Source of the DNA: Gemmatimonadota bacterium
GTDB lineage: Bacteria; Gemmatimonadota; Gemmatimonadetes; Longimicrobiales; Gaopeijiaceae
Direction: 5' to 3'
Length of the DNA stretch: 6,084 nucleotides
Assembly (NCBI GenBank): GCA_015492755.1
Contig: WGEM01000236.1
Location: forward strand, 1-6,084
The translations under genes were made by a program, and so were the position numbers. A model generated the notes under the pieces. That model ran no database searches and was not told the DNA's origin. It worked only from the letters and a program-made list of their open reading frames with translations. Within the stretch, counting starts at the first letter, position 1. Every line of letters starts with the position of its first letter. Positions 1 through 6,084 of this stretch are shown piece by piece.

Positions 1-1360
1 AGGGCACGCCGTGGTCCCGGAGCCAGGCGGCTACCTCGGCGCGGATCTCCGCCAGACGCTCCGGCGTACGCGCCTCGAAGCGCGCCACGATGACGGGCTG
101 CGTGTTGGACGCCCGCAGGAGCGCCCAGCCGTCGCCGAAGAGCACCCGCACACCGTCCACGTCGATGACGTCGTGGCGCTCCCGGAAGTCGCGCACCGCC
201 TCCTGAACCACCGACCACTTCTGCTCCTCGGTGACATCGATGCGGATCTCGGGGGTGGACACGTACCGGGGGAAGTCCGACACCATCTCGCAGAGGGTGC
301 GGTCGGACCAGCTCAGCAGTTCCACCAGCCTGCAGGCGTCGTAGGGCGCATCGTCAAACCCGTAGTAGCCGTCGGCGATCATGATATGGCCGGAGAGCTC
401 TCCCGCCACCAGCGCCCCCTCCTCTTTCATCTTCTGCTTGATGAGGGAGTGGCCCGTCTTCCACATGATGGGGATCCCTCCGGCAGCCTCGTACACCTCC
501 GGCAGCGCCTGGCTGCACTTCACGTCGAAGATGAGCTTCTGGCCCGGCCCGTGTCGGCGCAGCAGATCGAGGCCGTAGATGAGGAGAAGCGTGTCGCCGC
601 GCACGATTCCACCCACTTCGTCCACCGCGCCGATGCGGTCCGCGTCGCCGTCGAACGCCACGCCCACGTCGTGCGGTTCGGCGCGCACCCGGCGGATGAG
701 GTCCGCCAGATTCTCGTCCACGGTGGGATCGGGGTGGTGGTTCGGGAAGGTGGGATCCGACTCGCAGTACAGGGGGGTGACCTCCACGCCCATGGCACGC
801 AGGAGCGGCACCGCCACCAGCGATCCGGTTCCGTTGCCGCAGTCCACCGCCACCTTCATGGGACGGCGCAGCCGGAAGCGTCCCGCCACGTCCCGGACGT
901 AGCGCTCCAGCACCTCCACCTCCTCGCGCCCGCCGTCACCGGAGGTGAAATCGCCCTCCTCGATGCGGCGCCGCAGGTCCTGGATGGCCTCGCCGTAGAG
1001 CGCCGAGCGTCCCAGCGACATCTTGATGCCGTTCCACTCCGGCGGGTTGTGGGAGCCGGTGATCTGGACCGCCGCGTCCGTCTCGAAGGTGACCTCCGAC
1101 CAGTAGAGGGTCGGGGTGGGCACGGTGCCGACGTCCAGCACGTGGACGCCGGCGGCGCGCAGACCCGCGATGAGTCCCTCCGCCAGCTCCGGCGACGTGG
1201 TGCGATTGTCGTGCCCCACCGCCACCCTCGGCGAAGAGTCGGGCACGCGGCTCCGCACATACGACCCGAAGGCGCGTCCCACCGCCTCCGCCACGTCGGC
1301 GTCCAGATCCTGACCGACGATCCCGCGAATGTCGTACTGCCGGAAGATGTGCGCGTCCAT
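1..1360 (-). CDS. Phosphomannomutase/phosphoglucomutase, AlgC/ManB type (3' end outside window)
   Basis: This cytoplasmic enzyme of the alpha-D-phosphohexomutase family interconverts mannose-6-P and mannose-1-P, and/or glucose-6-P and glucose-1-P, via a phosphoserine. The products feed GDP-mannose and UDP-glucose synthesis for polysaccharides and LPS. I translated 453 codons from ATG 1360; the frame is open at base 1. P. aeruginosa AlgC has 463 residues, so only the extreme C-terminus is probably missing. The N-terminus reads IFRQYDIRG. The catalytic serine is S103 in TGSHNP, with NGIKM following. Metal ligands are D237, D239 and D241 with R242 in FDGDADRIG. WKTGHSLIK is at 300-308. The sugar-binding loop is GELSGH at 320-325 (E321, S323), and the phosphate-binding loop is RASNTQP at 416-422. 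All four domains are thus represented. A GTG at 1366 is also in frame, but ATG matches the usual family N-terminus. The gene starts 26 nt after nuoN, with only a poor ribosome site (GAGTGA, 2 nt away). Whether mannose or glucose phosphate is preferred cannot be read from the sequence; algC, manB, cpsG and pgm are all names in use, so no symbol is given. Confidence 0.95.
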   Translation of the reverse strand, partial: MDAHIFRQYDIRGIVGQDLDADVAEAVGRAFGSYVRSRVPDSSPRVAVGHDNRTTSPELAEGLIAGLRAAGVHVLDVGTVPTPTLYWSEVTFETDAAVQITGSHNPPEWNGIKMSLGRSALYGEAIQDLRRRIEEGDFTSGDGGREEVEVLERYVRDVAGRFRLRRPMKVAVDCGNGTGSLVAVPLLRAMGVEVTPLYCESDPTFPNHHPDPTVDENLADLIRRVRAEPHDVGVAFDGDADRIGAVDEVGGIVRGDTLLLIYGLDLLRRHGPGQKLIFDVKCSQALPEVYEAAGGIPIMWKTGHSLIKQKMKEEGALVAGELSGHIMIADGYYGFDDAPYDACRLVELLSWSDRTLCEMVSDFPRYVSTPEIRIDVTEEQKWSVVQEAVRDFRERHDVIDVDGVRVLFGDGWALLRASNTQPVIVARFEARTPERLAEIRAEVAAWLRDHGVP

Positions 1361-1386
1361 GTTCACTCAGGCGGGAGTGGGGGAGG

Positions 1387-2919
1387 TTACGGAAGCAGCG
1401 CCGCCAACCCGCCACCCAGCGCACCCAGGCCCTGGACGCTGGCACGGGCCAGATCGAGGGCGGCGCCCGGGAAGATCCCCATGAGGAGGATGAGTCCCAC
1501 CGACACCGCCAGCGCAAGGCGCATGGGCAGCGGTGTGTAGATGACGGCGTGCTCCTCCGGGCGATCCGCCTCCTTCATCCACATGAACCACGCCACGCGG
1601 AGGTAGTACCAGTACGACGCCACCGTGGTGAGCACGAGGATCACCGCCAGGTGCCAGAGTCCCGACTCGGCGGCCCCCTGCAGAAGGTAGATCTTCCCCA
1701 TGAACCCGCCCGTGCCGGGGAAACCCGCCAGGGAGAGGAGGAAGATGGTGAGGAAGACCCCCAGGAGCGGCTGAGACCAGCCGAGACCGGCGTAGTCCTC
1801 CACGTGGAGACGCTCCTCCCCGTGATGCGCCACGGCGGTCACCACGGCAAAGGCGCCGATGTTCATGAGGGTATAGACCAGCAGATAGAAGAGCATCCCC
1901 GCCGCGGCGCTTTCATTGGCCGCCGCCAGCGCCACCAGGAGGTAGCCGGCGTGGGCGATGCTGGAGTAGGCCAGCATGCGCTTCACGTTGCTCTGTACCA
2001 GCGCCACCAGATTCGCCACCACCATGGTGATGGCGGCGAGCCACCACACCACGGGATACCAGGTGGCGTAGGCGGCGTCGAGCCCCACCAGGAAGACACG
2101 CAGGAAGGCCACGAAGGCCGCCGCTTTCACCGCCGCCGACATCCACGCCGTCACGGGGGTGGGCGCGCCCTCGTAGACGTCGGGTGTCCACATGTGGAAC
2201 GGGACCGCCGACACCTTGAACCCGAAGCCCACGGTGAGGAAGACCACACCCAGCGCCACCCACATGCCGTTGGCCGTCCCGTCGGCGAGGGCCTCGGCGA
2301 TGCGCGCCACGTTCGTGCTCCCCGTGGCGCCGTACAGGAGGGCGATCCCGTACAGGAAGAACCCGGTGGCGAACGCGCCCAGAAGGAAGTACTTGAGGCC
2401 CGCCTCGGCGGACTTCCGATCCCGCCGGTTGAAGGCCGCCAGCGCGTACACCGCCACCGACATCACTTCCAGCCCCAGGAAGATGATGATGAGGTCGCGG
2501 GCGCCGGCCATGAACATCATCCCCGCCGTGGCGAAGAGGATGAGGGCGTAGAACTCCCCCGCCTGGAGGCGCTGGCGGTACACGTACGCGAAGGAGATGA
2601 GGACCGTCACCGCGCCCGCCAGCAGGAAGATCCAGTTGGCGAAGAGCCGGAAGCGGTCCACCGCCACCAACCCAGCCTGGCCCACCTCGTGGACCCCGTA
2701 GAGCCATCCGTTGGCCCCCGCCGCCGCCAGGAGGCCCAGGAGGGTGAGCCACCCCAGGTCGGCGCCCGGCCCGAAGGCAGGGTCCCCCTGCGGCGGGTCG
2801 GCGCTGCGGAATCGGCGGGAGACACCGGCGATGAGGATGACCATCCCCCAGAAGCAGAGGACGATCTCCGGAAGGAGCGCCCACCAGTAGTGCAGCGAAC
2901 GGCTGAAGTCGAGTTCCAT
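1387..2919 (-). CDS. nuoN: NADH-quinone oxidoreductase subunit N
   Basis: This is the antiporter-like proton-pumping subunit of the complex I membrane arm nearest the peripheral arm. It is 510 residues, close to the family's usual 480-510, with about 14 membrane helices. The proton-path residues are E151 in FLGLEVMSVAVYAL (E. coli E133), K235 in GFGFKVSAVPFHMWTPDVYE (E. coli K217), K265 in MSAAVKAAAFVAFLR (E. coli K247) and K409 in GTGGFMGKIYLLQ (E. coli K395). The NuoN-type PFHMWTPDVYEGAPTPVTAW signature separates it from NuoM, which has PLHTWLPDAH here. NVKRMLAYSSIAHAGYLL is also conserved. The start is ATG 2919, the only reasonable one, 12 nt after the nuoM stop. The ribosome site is weak (GGACGAG at 2929-2923, 3 nt from the ATG), so coupling to nuoM translation is plausible. 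The protein ends in a Gly/Ala/Leu-rich stretch (GLGALGGGLAALLP) and a TAA stop at 1389-1387. Nothing suggests damage. Confidence 0.97.
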   Translation of the reverse strand: MELDFSRSLHYWWALLPEIVLCFWGMVILIAGVSRRFRSADPPQGDPAFGPGADLGWLTLLGLLAAAGANGWLYGVHEVGQAGLVAVDRFRLFANWIFLLAGAVTVLISFAYVYRQRLQAGEFYALILFATAGMMFMAGARDLIIIFLGLEVMSVAVYALAAFNRRDRKSAEAGLKYFLLGAFATGFFLYGIALLYGATGSTNVARIAEALADGTANGMWVALGVVFLTVGFGFKVSAVPFHMWTPDVYEGAPTPVTAWMSAAVKAAAFVAFLRVFLVGLDAAYATWYPVVWWLAAITMVVANLVALVQSNVKRMLAYSSIAHAGYLLVALAAANESAAAGMLFYLLVYTLMNIGAFAVVTAVAHHGEERLHVEDYAGLGWSQPLLGVFLTIFLLSLAGFPGTGGFMGKIYLLQGAAESGLWHLAVILVLTTVASYWYYLRVAWFMWMKEADRPEEHAVIYTPLPMRLALAVSVGLILLMGIFPGAALDLARASVQGLGALGGGLAALLP

Positions 2920-2931
2920 GGGCTCGTCCGT

Positions 2932-4578
2932 CTATTCGTCCAGGTCGCCGGCCGCGCCCGCGTCCGGCTCCGTGCGTGCTGCGTCGTCCTGCCGGTGCAC
3001 CCGCGCCGCGTCCCCACCGGCCGCCACGCGCTCCGCTGCCGCCGACACAGGCAGCTCCGCCCGGGCGGGCGCCACGGCCTCCACGCGCTCCAGCACCGCG
3101 CGCACGCTGGGCTCCATCCGCTCCAGGAACGGCGTCGGATGCCACCCGATCCAGATCATGAGCGCACACATGGGCGCCAGGATGGCGATCTCCCGCCGGT
3201 TGAGGTCCGGAAGCTCGCGGTTCTCCGGCTTGTCCAGCTCGTTGAAGAAGACCCGCTGCACCATGGGGAGCATGTAGTACGCGGCGAAGATCACGCCCGT
3301 GGTGGCCACCACCGCCACGGTGCGGTGCGTCTCGAAGGTCCCCAGCAGCGCCAGGAACTCGCCCACGAAGCCGCTGGTCCCGGGAAGCCCGATGGATGCC
3401 AGCGCGGTGATCACGAAGGCGGTGGCCAGCATGGGCGTCACCTTCGCCAGCCCTCCGAAGGCCTCGATCTCACGGGTGTGGCGCCGCTCGTAGAGCATCC
3501 CCAGCAAAAGGAAGAGTGCCCCCGTGCTGATCCCGTGGGAGATCATCACGATGAGCCCGCCCTGGAGCCCGTTCACCGTCAGGGCGAACACGCCCAGCAC
3601 CACGAAGCCCATGTGCGCCACCGAGGTGTAGGCCACGAGCTTCTTGGCGTCGGGCTGCACCGCCGCCACCAGCGCCGTGTAGATGATGCCGATGGTACCC
3701 AGCACCAGCATCACCGTCACCACCGTGGGGTGCTGCGCCGCCTCCGGGAAGAGGGGCAGCAGGAACCGCACGAAACCGTAGGTGCCCATCTTCAAGAGCA
3801 CCGCCGCCAGAATCACGGAGCCGGGTGTCGGCGCCTCCACGTGGGCATCCGGCAGCCAGGTGTGCAGCGGGAAGACGGGGACCTTCACGCTGAAGGCCAG
3901 CGCGAAGGCCGCGAAGAGCCAGAGCTGCTCCGTGCCCGTCAGCGGCACCTGGAGGATGTCCAGGTACGAGAAGGTGGGGAAGCCCAGCGCCGTCTTCGCC
4001 TTGAAGAAGAGGTACAGGATCGCCACCAGCATGAGGAGCGACCCGAAGGCGGTGTAGAGGAAGAACTTCACCGCCGCGTAGATCCTGCGCGCGCCGCCCC
4101 AGACGCCCACGATGAAGTACATGGGCACCAGGGTGAGCTCGAAGAAGACGTAGAAGAGGAAGAGGTCCGTGGCGACGAAGACCCCCACCACACCCGTCTC
4201 CAGGAGGAGCATCAGGGCGTAGAAGGCGCGCTCGTGCTTCTTGATGTAGTTGAAGGAGCCCAGGATGGCTACCGCGGTGCTGAAGGTGGTGAGCAGCACC
4301 ATGAAGAGGCTGATCCCGTCCAGCCCCAGCGCGTAGCTCACCCCCCAGGCCTCGATCCACGGCACGCTGGAGGTCATCTGGAAGCCCGCCTCGGCGGGGT
4401 CGAACGCCCACCAGAGCCCGAGGCTCAGCACGAAGAGCCCCAGCGCGTACCCGAAGGCGACGAGCTTGGCGCGCGCTTCAGGCACCGCCAGCACCAGGGC
4501 CATGCCCAGGAGCGGCAACCAGACCAGCGCGTGGAGGATCCAGTCGGTGTAACCCATCGCGTCGAGAAGGGCGGTCAT
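2932..4578 (-). CDS. nuoM: NADH-quinone oxidoreductase subunit M
   Basis: This is the middle antiporter-like proton channel of the complex I membrane arm, lying between NuoL and NuoN. The 548-residue protein has about 14 membrane helices. With Met at 4578 as residue 1, the proton-path residues are E147 in FYVFFELTLVPMYF (E. coli E144), K232 in FSVKVPVFPLHTWLPDAH (E. coli K234), K263 in AAVLLKMGTYGFVRF (E. coli K265) and E407 in GLPGTSGFVGEFLALLG (E. coli E407). DAKKLVAYTSVAHMGF and ISHGISTGALFLLLG are further hallmarks. I chose ATG 4578 over the in-frame GTG at 4587, three codons upstream, because GAGGTG lies 6 nt before the ATG, whereas the GTG sits 1 nt after the nuoL stop and would be part of that ribosome site. 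The family core ends near ERMEPSVRAVLERVEAV; the last 46 residues are an Ala-rich charged tail, making the protein longer than E. coli NuoM (509 residues). The stop is TAG at 2934-2932, 12 nt before nuoN. Confidence 0.97.
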   Translation of the reverse strand: MTALLDAMGYTDWILHALVWLPLLGMALVLAVPEARAKLVAFGYALGLFVLSLGLWWAFDPAEAGFQMTSSVPWIEAWGVSYALGLDGISLFMVLLTTFSTAVAILGSFNYIKKHERAFYALMLLLETGVVGVFVATDLFLFYVFFELTLVPMYFIVGVWGGARRIYAAVKFFLYTAFGSLLMLVAILYLFFKAKTALGFPTFSYLDILQVPLTGTEQLWLFAAFALAFSVKVPVFPLHTWLPDAHVEAPTPGSVILAAVLLKMGTYGFVRFLLPLFPEAAQHPTVVTVMLVLGTIGIIYTALVAAVQPDAKKLVAYTSVAHMGFVVLGVFALTVNGLQGGLIVMISHGISTGALFLLLGMLYERRHTREIEAFGGLAKVTPMLATAFVITALASIGLPGTSGFVGEFLALLGTFETHRTVAVVATTGVIFAAYYMLPMVQRVFFNELDKPENRELPDLNRREIAILAPMCALMIWIGWHPTPFLERMEPSVRAVLERVEAVAPARAELPVSAAAERVAAGGDAARVHRQDDAARTEPDAGAAGDLDE

Positions 4579-4584
4579 GGGCGG

Positions 4585-4588
4585 CACC

Positions 4589-4590
<2 letters not shown>
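4585..4590 (-). promoter_or_regulatory. Ribosome binding site of nuoM, overlapping the nuoL stop codon
   Basis: GAGGTG reads 4590 to 4585 on the minus strand and is followed by 6 nt (CCGCCC) and ATG 4578. It shares two bases with the nuoL stop TGA (4591-4589). It is the clearest Shine-Dalgarno match in the window, and it decides the nuoM start because the competing GTG start at 4587 lies inside it. Ribosomes ending nuoL would sit on this site, which suggests translational coupling (inference). Confidence 0.7.

Positions 4591-6084
<1,494 letters not shown>

Noticed and set aside
1361..1386. A possible terminator or promoter between nuoN and the mutase
   Set aside because: The 26 nt show no inverted repeat followed by a T run and no -10/-35 like sequence.
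11..1540. A 509-codon open frame on the plus strand
   Set aside because: It is in exact register opposite the mutase codons and runs on into the end of nuoN. The minus strand carries all the phosphohexomutase motifs, so this is a GC-driven antisense shadow.
1913..3169. A 418-codon minus-strand frame overlapping nuoM and nuoN
   Set aside because: It is a shifted-frame shadow, with Gly/Arg/Pro/Ala-rich translation and no family resemblance; the other minus frame encodes conserved membrane proteins throughout.

Overview
The window is the distal end of a respiratory complex I (nuo) operon from a GC-rich bacterium, followed by a sugar-phosphate mutase gene. All four genes lie on the minus strand, so transcription runs from high to low coordinates: nuoL (5' end outside the window), nuoM, nuoN, then a phosphomannomutase/phosphoglucomutase gene whose last few codons fall beyond base 1. 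Coding sequence fills almost everything. The gaps are 10 nt (nuoL to nuoM), 12 nt (nuoM to nuoN) and 26 nt (nuoN to the mutase). There is no room for internal promoters or factor-independent terminators, and none are visible, so I infer a single transcript that starts upstream of the window.

NuoL, NuoM and NuoN are the three antiporter-like proton-pumping subunits in the membrane arm of NADH:quinone oxidoreductase. Each keeps the charged residues expected on the proton path within the part that can be seen. The L-M-N order is the canonical end of a nuo operon, so NuoA to NuoK are expected upstream, beyond base 6084. The fourth gene is an AlgC/ManB-type hexose-phosphate mutase with its active-site loops in place. 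It supplies mannose-1-phosphate or glucose-1-phosphate for surface polysaccharides and has no known mechanistic role in complex I, so its place here looks like operon co-habitation.

High GC, near absence of A/T-ending codons and the nuoLMN-plus-mutase arrangement suggest a GC-rich, aerobically respiring, probably Gram-negative bacterium. A Gemmatimonadota-like or deltaproteobacterial/Myxococcota-like origin is possible, but this is a weak inference. I see no tRNA, rRNA, mobile element, CRISPR array, phage gene or defence system. The window is ordinary core metabolism. The modest points of interest are the nuoM start site, an Ala-rich charged tail on NuoM, the mutase linkage and a small substitution in the mutase sugar-binding region.
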